Origin: Sphingopyxis sp.
GTDB taxonomy: Bacteria > Pseudomonadota > Alphaproteobacteria > Sphingomonadales > Sphingomonadaceae
NCBI RefSeq assembly: GCF_016704835.1
Contig: NZ_JADIZJ010000005.1
Location: forward strand, 186,001-250,000
DNA: 64,000 bases
Direction: 5' to 3'
Part shown: positions 55,348-64,000 of the stretch, piece after piece
Numbering within the stretch: the stretch's first letter is position 1
How the letters are laid out: each line of letters begins with the position of its first letter
The notes under the pieces: model-generated
What the model saw: only the letters and a program-made list of their open reading frames with translations
Databases searched by the model: none
Told to the model about the DNA's origin: nothing
Position numbers and translations under genes: made by a program

Positions 55348-56784
55348 TTATTTCGCCTGCGGCATCGGAACTTCTATGTGCGCGGGTTCGTACAGGCGTC
55401 CGTCCTGCAACATCAGCCGGCCATTAACGAAGGCGGTCTTCACCTTGCGCAGCGCGCCAAAATCCTCGTCGGGATTGCCATCGACGACGATGATGTCGGC
55501 GAGCTTGCCCGGCTCGATCGTGCCGAGCCGGTCGCCCATGCGCAGGATCTCGGCACTTGTCTTCGTCGCCGCGACCAGCGCCTCGCTCTTGGTGTAGCCG
55601 ATCTGGGTGAAGCTCTCGAGTTCGTTGATATAGGCGCCTGGCATATATTCGGGCCAGTTGATAACGAGGTCGAGGCCAATTCCCATTTTCACGCCGGCGC
55701 GGCGCAGCTTCTTGCCCATCTCCAGGATCGTGCGCTCATTGAGCTCGAAGCGGCGCGAGGTCGATCCGAAATAACCGCCCGACGACCGGCTGACGATGCG
55801 ATAGGGCACCAAGGTCGGGATCGACGCGATACCGCGTTTCGCCATCAAGGCGACAGCGGCATCGCTGCGCGGCAGCGGATGCTCGATCGAGTCGACGCCG
55901 GCTTTGATCGCCATGTCGATATATTGCGTTTCGCTGTCGACCGTTACCGGCAAGCCGAGCGAATGCGCCTCATCGACCGCCGCGGTGATTTCTTCCTGCG
56001 AATATTCGCTGGCAAGCTTGATCAGATCGGCACCCTTGGCGAACTGGATGCGCACCGCCTCGCGCCACTCGTCGGGTCCCGAGGCGACACGGACCATCGA
56101 ATTGGGATTGTCGTTGGGCTTTTCGGGATAGCCGGGAACCATCGCATGGAGCGCAGCATGGCCGCCGGTCTGCGTGATAAGCTGGCCCGCCGTGAAGATA
56201 CGCGGCCCCGGGATCTGACCGACGGCCTGCGCCCGCTTGAGAACGAAGGGTGCGTCGCCATGCGAGGCGAGGTCGCGCACGCTGGTGACGCCGGACTGGA
56301 GATGGATTCCCATGCGCCTGACGCCGCGCATTGCCGATTCCGCTCCGCTGAGGTGCGCGGTCGAATAGAGGTGCGATTCGGCGGGGTCGAGAAAGGTCAG
56401 GTGAGTGTGAAGATCGATCAGGCCCGGCATCACGGTTTTGCCGGCGACATCATAGACGACCGCGTCCGCGGGCCAATTCTTGTCGTCCGGCCCCAGCACC
56501 GCGGTGATCGACTTGCCCTCGACTACGATCGTCGCGGGACGCGCGGGCTTGCCGGTGCCATCGAACAGACGGCCGCCGACCAGCACGAAAGATCCCTTGG
56601 GGGCGTTGAAATCCGCCGGCACGGGAATACGCAGAACGTCGTCTGAGGTCGGAACCGATGGCGGCAACCACTGGTCGCGGTTGTAGATCGGGCGTGCTTC
56701 CGGGCCGCCATCTTGAGCCGCAGCAGCGGGCGATGCGAAGGCGGCTGCAATCAGCAGCCCCGAAACCAGTGTAGCGATTTTCAT
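55348..56784 (-). CDS. Exported amidohydrolase B, twin of A
   Basis: A 478-residue protein starting MKIATLVSGLLIAAAFASPA, a signal peptide, behind AAAGGGG. Metal-site motifs equal those of copy A: DLHTHLTF, LIKLASE, IEHPLPRSD, GIGLDLV, again with VTVDSETQ in place of the beta-5 histidine. Long blocks are identical to copy A, for example residues around RPIYNRDQWLPPSVPTSDDV, while two loops differ sharply (FLDPAESHLYSTAHLSG and LVINWPEYMPGAY). The differing loops lie where substrate pockets are expected. It is downstream of the DUF885 B gene on the same strand. Confidence 0.8.
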   Translation of the reverse strand: MKIATLVSGLLIAAAFASPAAAAQDGGPEARPIYNRDQWLPPSVPTSDDVLRIPVPADFNAPKGSFVLVGGRLFDGTGKPARPATIVVEGKSITAVLGPDDKNWPADAVVYDVAGKTVMPGLIDLHTHLTFLDPAESHLYSTAHLSGAESAMRGVRRMGIHLQSGVTSVRDLASHGDAPFVLKRAQAVGQIPGPRIFTAGQLITQTGGHAALHAMVPGYPEKPNDNPNSMVRVASGPDEWREAVRIQFAKGADLIKLASEYSQEEITAAVDEAHSLGLPVTVDSETQYIDMAIKAGVDSIEHPLPRSDAAVALMAKRGIASIPTLVPYRIVSRSSGGYFGSTSRRFELNERTILEMGKKLRRAGVKMGIGLDLVINWPEYMPGAYINELESFTQIGYTKSEALVAATKTSAEILRMGDRLGTIEPGKLADIIVVDGNPDEDFGALRKVKTAFVNGRLMLQDGRLYEPAHIEVPMPQAK

Positions 56785-56999
56785 GTTGTCCCCTTTATGG
56801 CTCGAACGACCCGCCGTCCTTCCGGACTCTAATCCCGCGCCGCGAACTTCTGTTCTCCTGCCCGAATTATTGTGGGCTGATGTATCCCTAATGGGTGACC
56901 GACAAAGCTGGAGGCAACGCAATAAAGCTGGGTCCGAGGGTCAGAATATCTGGGCGTAAATCGCGGGTAGCGAACCGGTGACGAGGAGCCCCGACCCGG

Positions 57000-57030
57000 C
57001 CCGTCACCCCGCGAATTCCGCGATGACGGG
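57000..57030 (-). terminator. Hairpin after DUF885 B
   Basis: CCCGTCA and TGACGGG are exact 7-bp arms, extended by CCGCG-AATT-CCGCG inside. It lies 31-61 bp beyond the DUF885 B stop codon and before amidohydrolase B, so it may be a terminator or a REP-like attenuator. No T-run follows. Confidence 0.45.
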
Positions 57031-57060
57031 TCGGGCAAAGGATTCCGGGGCCAGTCGGGA

Positions 57061-58971
57061 TCAGGCCGCCTTTTGCTTCGCAATCCACTGGTCGACGCGG
57101 CGCTCGAGCAGGTCGAGCGGCATCTGCCCCCGCCCGAGAATCGTGTCGTGAAAGCCCTTGATGTCGAATTTGCTGCCGAGCTGGTCTTCGGCCCTTTTGC
57201 GCAGTTCGAGCATCTTGATCATGCCGATCTTGTAGCCCGTCGCCTGTCCCGGCATGACGATGTAACGCCGCACTTCGGAACGGATCTGCCCTTCGGCAGC
57301 GGCTGAATTCTCGGTGAAATATTTGACCGCCTGTTCTTCGGTCCAGCCCTTCGAATGAAGCCCGGTGTCGACGACCAGCCGGATCGCGCGCCATATCTCG
57401 GTCGTCAGCCGGCCAAAATCCGAATAGGGATCGCGATAGGCGCCCATTCCCTTGCCCAGCTTCTCTGTATAGAGCCCCCACCCCTCCTGATACGCATTCA
57501 CGTACAGAAACTTGCGGAAGTTCGGGATGTCAGTCAATTCCTGCGCGATTGCGAAATTCATGTGATGCCCGGGCAAAGCCTCATGATAAGCGATCACCTC
57601 GAGCTGCGGGATCGGCATCGATTTCATGTCGAGCAGATGCGCGTAGAACACCCCCGGACGTGATCCGTCGGGGGTAGACATATAGTAATGCTGCGCGCCG
57701 CCCGCGACCTCGCGATAGGATTCGACGCGTTTCACGATGACATCGGCTTTGGGCAGGATGCCGAAATATTTCGGCAGTTGCTGCTTCATATAGGCGATAT
57801 GAGCGGTCGCGGTGTCGATATATTGCTGCCGGCCCGCGTCGGTGTTCGGATAATAAAAGCGATCATCGTCGCGCACATATTTGAAAAAGTCCGGTAGCGA
57901 TCCCTTGAAACCGACCTTTTCCTTGATCGCTTCCATCTCGCCCTTGATCCGCGCGACCTCGTCGAGGCCAATCTGGTGGATCTGGTCGGCGGTCAGGTTT
58001 GTCGTCGTCGAGCTGACGAGCAGCATGTCGTAATAGGCCTTGCCGCCTGGATTCTTGCCGACGCCCGTTGCCACCGCATCGGACTTCGGAACTTCGGATT
58101 CGAACCAAGCGATCAGCGCCTGATAGGCGGGAAGCCATTTTTCGAGCAACGCCTCGCGCGCCGCCGCGCGATACGCGTCCGCCTTGGCCCGATCGATCTT
58201 GCCTGCCTTAACCAGTCCATCGATCTTCGCCTGCGCGTCGATCCACACCGGGCTGTCGCCCTCCCCGCCAAAGGGTGCGCCGGTGATCAGCGCGCGCGCC
58301 TGGCCGATCATCGCTTCATAAGCGAACCGCGGCACCCGCGACCCCGCCTCGGCATTCGTCTTTGCCGAACCGAGTTGTTGCAGCTCGGCTACGGCAACGC
58401 CGCCGATCCGGGTGATATAGGCATCCATGTCCGCGGGGTCGTCGACCTTGTGAACCTGCATCAGAAATTGCGGGATTCGCGTGTGCGGGCCGAACATCTG
58501 ATTGAAGTAGTAGTTGTTGCGCCGAAATTTTGCCCAGGCCGCCGCATCGTCATAGCGATAGATCCACAGGTCGTAAGAAAGCTGTGCGTCTTCGGGAAGC
58601 TTGGCGCGATCGAATTTCGCCTTCATTTCTTCGACGGACCGACGCTGCCATTCGATCTTCCGGTCTTCGGCCGCGTCGGAGAAGTCGTCGATCTTGTCGA
58701 AGTCGGCCTTATCGCCCTGATAGCCGCGCGCGATCGGGCTAAACGCTAGTTCTTCCTCATATTTTGCATTGAACCAGCTGTTGAGGCGCGCGGTTTCGGT
58801 ATCGGCGGCGGGGGCCACAGCGATTTGCGCCGGCGCAGACCTGGCGGGCACGGCCTGGACTCCTGCGAGGAGCAGGGTCGCGGCGGCAAGATAGAGCAGC
58901 TTTTTCCGAGGTACGCCGAACCCGCTACACATCGCGCAGCCCGCAGCACGCTCCAGATTGATATCAGTCAC
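57061..58971 (-). CDS. DUF885 metallopeptidase B (exported)
   Basis: A protein of about 636 residues, close relative of DUF885 A. The leader KKLLYLAAATLLLAGVQAVP ARSA is a signal peptide. The zinc site is AYHEALPGHHMNFAIA near 485, with AYQEGWGLYTEKLG after it. GTG at 58971 is preferred for its GGAG 7 bases upstream; ATG at 58932 is an alternative. It lies 31 bp after the M19-like gene and is probably cotranscribed with it. Confidence 0.8.
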   Translation of the reverse strand: MTDINLERAAGCAMCSGFGVPRKKLLYLAAATLLLAGVQAVPARSAPAQIAVAPAADTETARLNSWFNAKYEEELAFSPIARGYQGDKADFDKIDDFSDAAEDRKIEWQRRSVEEMKAKFDRAKLPEDAQLSYDLWIYRYDDAAAWAKFRRNNYYFNQMFGPHTRIPQFLMQVHKVDDPADMDAYITRIGGVAVAELQQLGSAKTNAEAGSRVPRFAYEAMIGQARALITGAPFGGEGDSPVWIDAQAKIDGLVKAGKIDRAKADAYRAAAREALLEKWLPAYQALIAWFESEVPKSDAVATGVGKNPGGKAYYDMLLVSSTTTNLTADQIHQIGLDEVARIKGEMEAIKEKVGFKGSLPDFFKYVRDDDRFYYPNTDAGRQQYIDTATAHIAYMKQQLPKYFGILPKADVIVKRVESYREVAGGAQHYYMSTPDGSRPGVFYAHLLDMKSMPIPQLEVIAYHEALPGHHMNFAIAQELTDIPNFRKFLYVNAYQEGWGLYTEKLGKGMGAYRDPYSDFGRLTTEIWRAIRLVVDTGLHSKGWTEEQAVKYFTENSAAAEGQIRSEVRRYIVMPGQATGYKIGMIKMLELRKRAEDQLGSKFDIKGFHDTILGRGQMPLDLLERRVDQWIAKQKAA

Positions 58972-59002
58972 ACAAATTCTCCAGCCACAGCGCGTTACGC
59001 GC

Positions 59003-60127
59003 TCACTCACCCCAAATTTTTTCGTAAACGCGCAACCAATTCTCGCCGAGCACCTTGCGGATCTCGGCATCACTCCAGCCGCGATGCATCAATCCCCGCG
59101 TCACATTGGGAAGATCGCTGATCGTCTCATAGCCCTTCACCATGAACCAAGGCGGGTTGTTGCTGTAGACGTCGGGCGGCCACAGTTCAGGGACGATCGC
59201 CGTCAGTTCGGGCCTATCGTACATGAAGTCGGGGCCGAGGCCGATATGATCCACGCCGACCAATTTCTTCAGATAGTCATATTGATCGAGATGCTTCTCG
59301 AAAGCCACTTGCGGCGTTACCGGGCGCGTGTCCTTGCGCGTCCGCGCGTGGAAATCGTTGACCGACGTCAGGCCGATGACGCCGCCGGTGGTCGCGATCT
59401 TCTCAATCAGCCGGTCCGTCATGTTGCGCTCGTTGTCAACCAGTGCGCGCAAATTTGTGTGCGAACAGATCACTGGCACGCCTTGTGAAATGTCCAGCGC
59501 GTCGAACGATGTCTGCTCGCCGGTATGTCCGCCAACATCGAGCACCAATCGTTGCTTGTGGATTTCCTCGACCAGGCGCTTGCCCGCTCGCGTCAGGCCA
59601 ACGCCAGGATCGAGCGCGCCGCCGCCGAACGGGCCGGCAACGTTATAGACGAGACCGACAATCCGAAGTCCGAGTTCCTTATATCCCCGCAAATTGCCGA
59701 TCGCGGGCATGATTGGGTCGGCGTCCCGGATCAATGTCTCTGCCGATTGCCAGCCGGAAAGATGCGCGATCTTCCCGTCCTTGTGCGCCTGCCGCATCTC
59801 GCGCACGCTTTTGACCTGGATAATCCGGTCCGGATATTTGTCGCAGAAGTGCTGCAGTTTCACAAAGCTGTCGAACCCGCCCATGCTTTGATGCCAGACG
59901 TCGACCCCGGCGGCTTCGAGCATGCCAAGATATTTTTCGGTCAGCCCCGATGGATCCAGACCGTCTACAAGCAAGGTCGAATCCTGCAGCCGCCGCGCTG
60001 CACCCTTTTCGATCGTGCGGGCTGCCGCCGCCCCGGGTGTCGAAAGCGTCGCGGCCGCTCCCGCAGCGGAAAAAAGAAGCTGCCTTCGATCCACAATCCA
60101 TTCCCTTATACCGGCGCCGTTCACCAT
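59003..60127 (-). CDS. M19 (membrane dipeptidase)-like protein with altered metal site
   Basis: A 374-residue protein beginning MVNGAGIREWIVDRRQLLFS, a likely twin-arginine leader ending GAAAA. The fold matches renal/membrane dipeptidases: VLDVGGHTGEQT, VPVICSHTNLRAL (His), GVIGLTSVNDF and VDHIGLGPDFMYD (Asp). The N-terminal zinc pair HxD, usually in a DGHND motif, reads VDGLDPSG here, so both ligands are missing. It may bind one metal, or be a non-canonical hydrolase. A longer start at 60166 is possible. It heads the run dipeptidase-like, DUF885 B, amidohydrolase B. Confidence 0.72.
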   Translation of the reverse strand: MVNGAGIREWIVDRRQLLFSAAGAAATLSTPGAAAARTIEKGAARRLQDSTLLVDGLDPSGLTEKYLGMLEAAGVDVWHQSMGGFDSFVKLQHFCDKYPDRIIQVKSVREMRQAHKDGKIAHLSGWQSAETLIRDADPIMPAIGNLRGYKELGLRIVGLVYNVAGPFGGGALDPGVGLTRAGKRLVEEIHKQRLVLDVGGHTGEQTSFDALDISQGVPVICSHTNLRALVDNERNMTDRLIEKIATTGGVIGLTSVNDFHARTRKDTRPVTPQVAFEKHLDQYDYLKKLVGVDHIGLGPDFMYDRPELTAIVPELWPPDVYSNNPPWFMVKGYETISDLPNVTRGLMHRGWSDAEIRKVLGENWLRVYEKIWGE

Positions 60128-60315
60128 CGGAGCGCCACTTAGGGTGGTTTCCGGCGCGCGGAGCAAACCAGTAATGCTGGCTCACAGGGTCAGCCCTGCT
60201 CCTGCTGGCCGATGACTCAGAACATAACCACCGAACAGATGCTCTCAGTTGAAAAATTGGAAGCTGTCGGCCAGGCGCGACGAGAACGCCTAGAAAACCT
60301 AAGGTCGCGTCCGTC

Positions 60316-61349
60316 ATGGTGTATTGCGGCCGGCCACGGCGCTGGCGGATGTGTAGGGCTGTCCTAGGGTTGGTTGAGTTCGGCCAGCCTGATCTGCTGT
60401 ACGGGCTGGAGCTGCCACTTCTTCTGCTCCATCAGCACAGCCCCGACAGGCGGATATGCTTCTCGTTCGGGAATTCCACATGGCGCGGCGCTTGACCTCT
60501 TGTTGAGCCCTCGAGCGGATTGGTTAGTGACCTGCGGTGCTGGGGAAAGCCGGTGTAGGCGAGCACGGGTTTGGCTCGCCGCAGGCGCCGAGCGGGAACG
60601 GGGCGCAACTGCGGCGACCTGTCGCCAGACCTGCGTTGCGCTTTTCTGATCGGGCTGCAGGAAGACCTGGCGGATCGCGGCGGCGACGACAGTGTTCGCC
60701 TGGGCACATAGGACAGGGCATCGCGAAGGCACCCGCACGCCAGGGGCGCCCGAGGGGTGATCGCGCCCTTAGGCCCTGAGCATCGGAGATGACCACTTAC
60801 CCGGTAACGCCGAACAGTCCTCAGAAGTCGGACCAGAAGACTGTCCGAGGGGCCGATATGCGGCCGACCGCGCCGGCCCTTGTTAGGCCAGCGGCAACGC
60901 TGAGTCCGCCCGCCTTGCGACCGAGATAGGGGAGCCAAAGGCCGCCGTGAGGGGCGTTCAAAGGCGACGCGCTCGTCAATGTCCTTGCAAAGCTTGAGAC
61001 GGTGGACTTGAGATGCCGGTCATGCCCAGGCGACGAGTTCATACGCGGGCTACCCGCCGATCCACGCTTCCTGGATCACCGCACCAGCGCTTTCTCGACC
61101 ATCTTGCGGGGCCAGGAAGCCCGGAAAGTAGGACCCAGCACGCAGCTTGGGGATTTTCAGGTTCACGGCCACCGGTCCAGCGCGGTCGCGATAGCCTTGC
61201 GCCAGGTCCGCCCGCTCGTGGCGACGCGCCAGGCCAACTCGCCCAGGTCAACCTGCCTGCACCTATCACTCCGTCGTTTCACTAGTGCACCCACCATAAC
61301 AGACCGGGCACCACGCCCGGGGGGGCAGCCCCACCCCGGAATACACCAT
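60316..61349 (-). mobile_element. Decayed IS256-family insertion sequence
   Basis: Fragments of a Mutator/IS256 transposase are scattered over three minus-strand frames: VNLKIPKLRAGSYFPGF near 61150, VIQEAWIGG near 61070, then WLPYLGRK, VFWSDF near 60825, VISDAQGL near 60790, and NTVVAAAIRQVFLQPDQ near 60670 with LMEQKKWQLQPVQQ near 60420. ATGGTGTATTGCGG at 60316 and the inverse of CCGGAATACACCAT at 61336-61349 form terminal inverted repeats. The frame is broken many times and the element is shorter than a complete copy (about 1.3 kb), so it is inactive. Confidence 0.75.
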
Positions 61350-61531
61350 CGCCTACACCGGAAATTACACCACGAGCGCGGACGCTAACAAACCTAAGGC
61401 TTTCCCCCAGAATTGGCCATGTCGACAGCGCGCATTGCGCCTGTAGACAATAATATCGGATGCCCAAATTTGTGGGCAATCGGGGAAGGCACGCAAATGA
61501 CTAATTCTGCATCTAAGCGGCAGACATATTG

Positions 61532-62425
61532 ATGCTGCGCGAAACGCCCAACCTCGACTGGCTTCGCGTATTTGCCGAGACAGCCGCGACCGAAAGCTTC
61601 GCGTTGGCGGCAACGCGTCTGAATGTGACGCCGGGCGCCGTGAGCCAGCGCATCAAGGCGCTTGAAGCCTTCCTCCAGATTGATCTATTCCAGCGTTATG
61701 CACAGGGCGTGAAATTGACCGAAGCCGGAAAGCGCTACGCCCAGCGCGTCTCTCCCGCGCTCGATCAACTGGTTACGGCAACACGCGAAATCACGTCGGC
61801 GGGCAGCGCCAAGTCGGTGCGCGTCACTATTCTCCCGTCGTTAGCCCAGCTCTGGTTGGGTCCGCGAATGGAGCAATTTCACGCGCTCGAAACCAATACG
61901 ACCGTCGAAATCTGGGCCGATCCAACGATCATCGATCTGCGCACCTCGAACTTTGACATCGCCATCCGCTACGGCAAACCCCCATTTCCCGGTTGCGACT
62001 ACCGCGAACTTTTCTTCGACGAGCTGGTACCCGTCGCGAGCCCCAAGTTAATCGAGACGCTGGAACGCGACGACCAGGGCCTCTTGATCGGCGCGTCGCT
62101 GATGCTCGATCCCTATTGGGAACATGATTTTGCCGACTGGCTAGACCGCACGGGTCTGACGCCGCCCAGGGCGCTCAAAACGCAGACTTTCTCGCTCTAT
62201 GCGATGACGGTCGATGCCACGCTGCAAGGACGGGGATTCACGATCGGCCACACCGCGCTCATCGGCGAATTGCTGCGGACCGGGGAGCTCCAAACGCTTT
62301 CCGACCGGCGGGTGCCGTCGAAGAACCAATTCTATCTGCTCACGAAGTCGGCCATTCCTTTATCGACCGCGGCAGAAACCTTTGTCGCATGGCTTCTGGA
62401 ACAGGCCAGGCCGCCCGCCGCCTGA
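61532..62425 (+). CDS. LysR-family regulator B (GcvA-like)
   Basis: A 297-residue LysR regulator highly similar to copy A (53695). The helix-turn-helix reads FALAATRLNVTPGAVSQRIK, and the effector domain has RVTILPSLAQLWLGPRME and EIWADPTIIDLRTSNFDIAI. It is divergent from the dipeptidase-like operon, but the decayed IS element now lies between them, and convergent with the PLP enzyme gene. Its targets are inferred to be one of these two neighbours. Confidence 0.85.
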   Translation: MLRETPNLDWLRVFAETAATESFALAATRLNVTPGAVSQRIKALEAFLQIDLFQRYAQGVKLTEAGKRYAQRVSPALDQLVTATREITSAGSAKSVRVTILPSLAQLWLGPRMEQFHALETNTTVEIWADPTIIDLRTSNFDIAIRYGKPPFPGCDYRELFFDELVPVASPKLIETLERDDQGLLIGASLMLDPYWEHDFADWLDRTGLTPPRALKTQTFSLYAMTVDATLQGRGFTIGHTALIGELLRTGELQTLSDRRVPSKNQFYLLTKSAIPLSTAAETFVAWLLEQARPPAA

Positions 62426-62489
62426 AATCGCCCCCGCACCTTGGGGAGAATCTGGACGCGAGGGCGGCCCTTGGCGGTGAGACGACCGG

Positions 62490-63812
62490 CTAATTGCGTA
62501 TGAAATGCAGCATCTGGAATCGTTTCCGGAACACTGCAACGCGTCCAGCGACGGCGCTCACGTCATCGAGCGTCAGGGCATCGACAAGAAGCTCTGCAAG
62601 GTCGGGCATGTCATCGACCGTCATTCCCCATCGAACGATTTCGGGTGTTCCCATGCGCAGGCCGTTGAAGTCGCCGGGAACCGGATCGATCGGCAATCCG
62701 ATCCCGGACGTCAGGATGTTCGCCCGCCGCAGGCGCTTCGCCGCACTTTGCCCGCCGCCATAGGTGTCGGCGCGAACCGCAAACTGATGCGATCCGGTAA
62801 TTCCGCGCGCGGTCCGGAAGACGGGGACGCCTCGATCCTCCAGCTGGTGCGCCAGCGCCGATGCCGTAGCGGCCATTTCCTCGGCATAGTCGGCGCCATA
62901 TTTTTTCCAGTCGAGGAGCGCGAGCGCCAGCGAAGCGGTCTTGGCGACGTCGAAGTTCGCGGTGAGGCCGGGGTAGGCGATCGCGTCAATCCGCTCTGCG
63001 AGTTCCGCATCGTTCGTCATCAGCAGACCCGAGGGCGGGCCGCCAAGGCTCTTGTAGGTGCTGCAGCCCATCAGATGGGCGCCTTCTTCCAGCGGCTGCT
63101 GCCAGGCTTTCCCCGCGATCATTCCGCAGAGATGCGCGGCGTCGAACAGAACATAGGCGCCGACGTCATCGGCGATCGCTCGGATTTCGCGGACCGGATG
63201 GTGCCACAGGTTAAGACTGCCGCCGATCGTGATCAGTTTAGGCCGCACGCGCTGGGCAAGCTCCGCGAGCGCCGCGACATCGACCGTGAAATTATCGGCA
63301 TCGACGGGCGCATTATGCACTTCGAGCCCGTAGAGGCCCGCCGCGCCCGCGCTATGATGCGTGACATGCCCGCCGATCGTATCGGGCGGAGCTATAATGG
63401 CATCGCCAGGCTTGCAGGTCGCCATGAAGGCGTAAAGATTGGCCATCGCCCCCGACGCCAAGCGGAACTCGACGAAGCGGGCGCCAAAGACCTCGGCCGC
63501 GACTTCAGCCGCGAGCGTTTCGATCTGCTCGATCGCTTCGAGGCCCATTTCATATTTGGCGCCGGGATAGCCGAGCGAGGGCCGGCCGCCGAGACCACTC
63601 GAAAGCAGCGCCTCGGCGCGCGGGTTCATGACATTTGTGGCGGGGTTCAAATTGATTGCACCGACGTCATGGATCTGCCGGTTTTCCTCAACCAACTCGA
63701 ACAGCCGTCGGTCGACTTCATCGGTGGAGCTGGCTGCCACCGCAGAGGCAATGCGCTGCACCAGGTCCTCGCTCTCGTCGCCAACCCATGATCGCCGCGC
63801 CAACATCGTCAT
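62490..63812 (-). CDS. SHMT-like PLP-dependent enzyme
   Basis: An approximately 440-residue fold-type I PLP enzyme most like serine hydroxymethyltransferase. It shows NLNPATNVMNPRAEAL, RPSLGYPGAKYEMGLEAIEQ, FRLASGAMANLYAFM, LFDAAHLCGMIAG (PLP-binding Asp) and the Schiff-base lysine in GCSTYKSLGGPPSGL. It differs from housekeeping GlyA in length and loop sequence, so it may use another hydroxyamino acid, such as an alpha-methylserine or a threonine-like substrate. ATG at 63812 follows GGGGA by 8 bases. It is convergent with LysR B. Confidence 0.75.
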   Translation of the reverse strand: MTMLARRSWVGDESEDLVQRIASAVAASSTDEVDRRLFELVEENRQIHDVGAINLNPATNVMNPRAEALLSSGLGGRPSLGYPGAKYEMGLEAIEQIETLAAEVAAEVFGARFVEFRLASGAMANLYAFMATCKPGDAIIAPPDTIGGHVTHHSAGAAGLYGLEVHNAPVDADNFTVDVAALAELAQRVRPKLITIGGSLNLWHHPVREIRAIADDVGAYVLFDAAHLCGMIAGKAWQQPLEEGAHLMGCSTYKSLGGPPSGLLMTNDAELAERIDAIAYPGLTANFDVAKTASLALALLDWKKYGADYAEEMAATASALAHQLEDRGVPVFRTARGITGSHQFAVRADTYGGGQSAAKRLRRANILTSGIGLPIDPVPGDFNGLRMGTPEIVRWGMTVDDMPDLAELLVDALTLDDVSAVAGRVAVFRKRFQMLHFIRN

Positions 63813-63896
63813 ATAGAATATCCCCATAAGCCTGTGCCGCGCGCAAAGGCGCGCGGCACTCGGCAACTCACATCAATTTGGATCGACAGCGACCGC

Positions 63897-64000
63897 TCAG
63901 CCCGCGGGCTGGAGAAGGCAATCGTCGGCAAGCGGCTGAACCGGCGTCAGGTCGCGGTGATGAAAATGATCCTTTCGGTCGAGCTTGGTGTAAGCGTTTT
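63897..64000 (-). CDS. 3' end of a gene running off the window
   Basis: A minus-strand frame enters from the right edge and reads NAYTKLDRKDHFHHRDLTPV, then QPLADDCLLQPAG before a TGA at 63897. Composition looks coding. The 34 residues do not identify it. It is on the same strand as the SHMT-like gene, 85 bp upstream, so the two may be cotranscribed. Confidence 0.5.
   Translation of the reverse strand, partial: NAYTKLDRKDHFHHRDLTPVQPLADDCLLQPAG

Noticed and set aside
42143..63812. Microcystin-degrading or lasso-peptide cluster
   Set aside because: No MlrA-type intramembrane protease, precursor peptide, B/C maturation proteins or isopeptidase could be recognised, although peptidases and a TonB receptor are present.

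Overview
The window is a GC-rich chromosomal segment that reads as an alphaproteobacterium of the family Sphingomonadaceae, most like Sphingopyxis. The evidence is the codon usage, the recG / sdhE / mfd arrangement, many TonB- and peptidase-type genes, and short dispersed CCGG-type hairpin repeats. No rRNA, CRISPR array or intact mobile element was seen.

Layout. 0-9.6 kb is housekeeping and accessory: a small PspC protein behind a sigma-54 type promoter, a MoxR ATPase and its VWA partner separated by an opposite-strand soluble chemotaxis-type transducer, an Amj-type lipid II flippase, a DUF817 protein, a Tat-exported M24 peptidase and a NamZ-type muramidase. 9.6-21 kb carries core genes (DOMON-like protein, tyrS, PilZ protein, recG, sdhE, mfd, an EAL protein, moaA, nadK). 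Every one of them is broken by single-base indels in this sequence, several in G or C runs. Essential genes cannot all be dead, so uncorrected sequence error is the best explanation. A tRNA-Asn at 21.04 kb is followed by a gene-poor stretch and a HipBA toxin-antitoxin pair with repeated operators. 24.3-30.2 kb holds kynureninase, an acyl-CoA dehydrogenase / MaoC pair, an M23 peptidase and an Acg-type oxidoreductase.

30.9-38.0 kb is a complete trans-4-hydroxy-L-proline catabolic cluster: amino-acid permease, GntR/FCD regulator, D-hydroxyproline oxidoreductase, hydroxyproline 2-epimerase, pyrroline-4-hydroxy-2-carboxylate deaminase and 2-oxoglutarate semialdehyde dehydrogenase. A perfect 12-bp palindrome lies in the divergent promoter, and a related site lies in front of the permease.

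38.3-41.9 kb holds an alpha/beta hydrolase, a very short DUF4177-like gene, and a divergent AraC / SDR pair. 42.1-64 kb is dominated by exported peptidases and related hydrolases: an ABC ATPase, an ABC-2 permease fused to an M1 aminopeptidase, two DUF885 metallopeptidases, two amidohydrolases, an M19 dipeptidase-like protein, a TonB-dependent receptor, a TetR regulator, two LysR regulators and an SHMT-like PLP enzyme. DUF885, amidohydrolase and LysR each occur as a closely related pair, so part of the region arose by duplication. A decayed IS256-family element lies between the second LysR gene and its neighbouring operon. The likely theme is capture and stepwise hydrolysis of an exogenous peptide or amino-acid conjugate. 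The substrate cannot be read from sequence.
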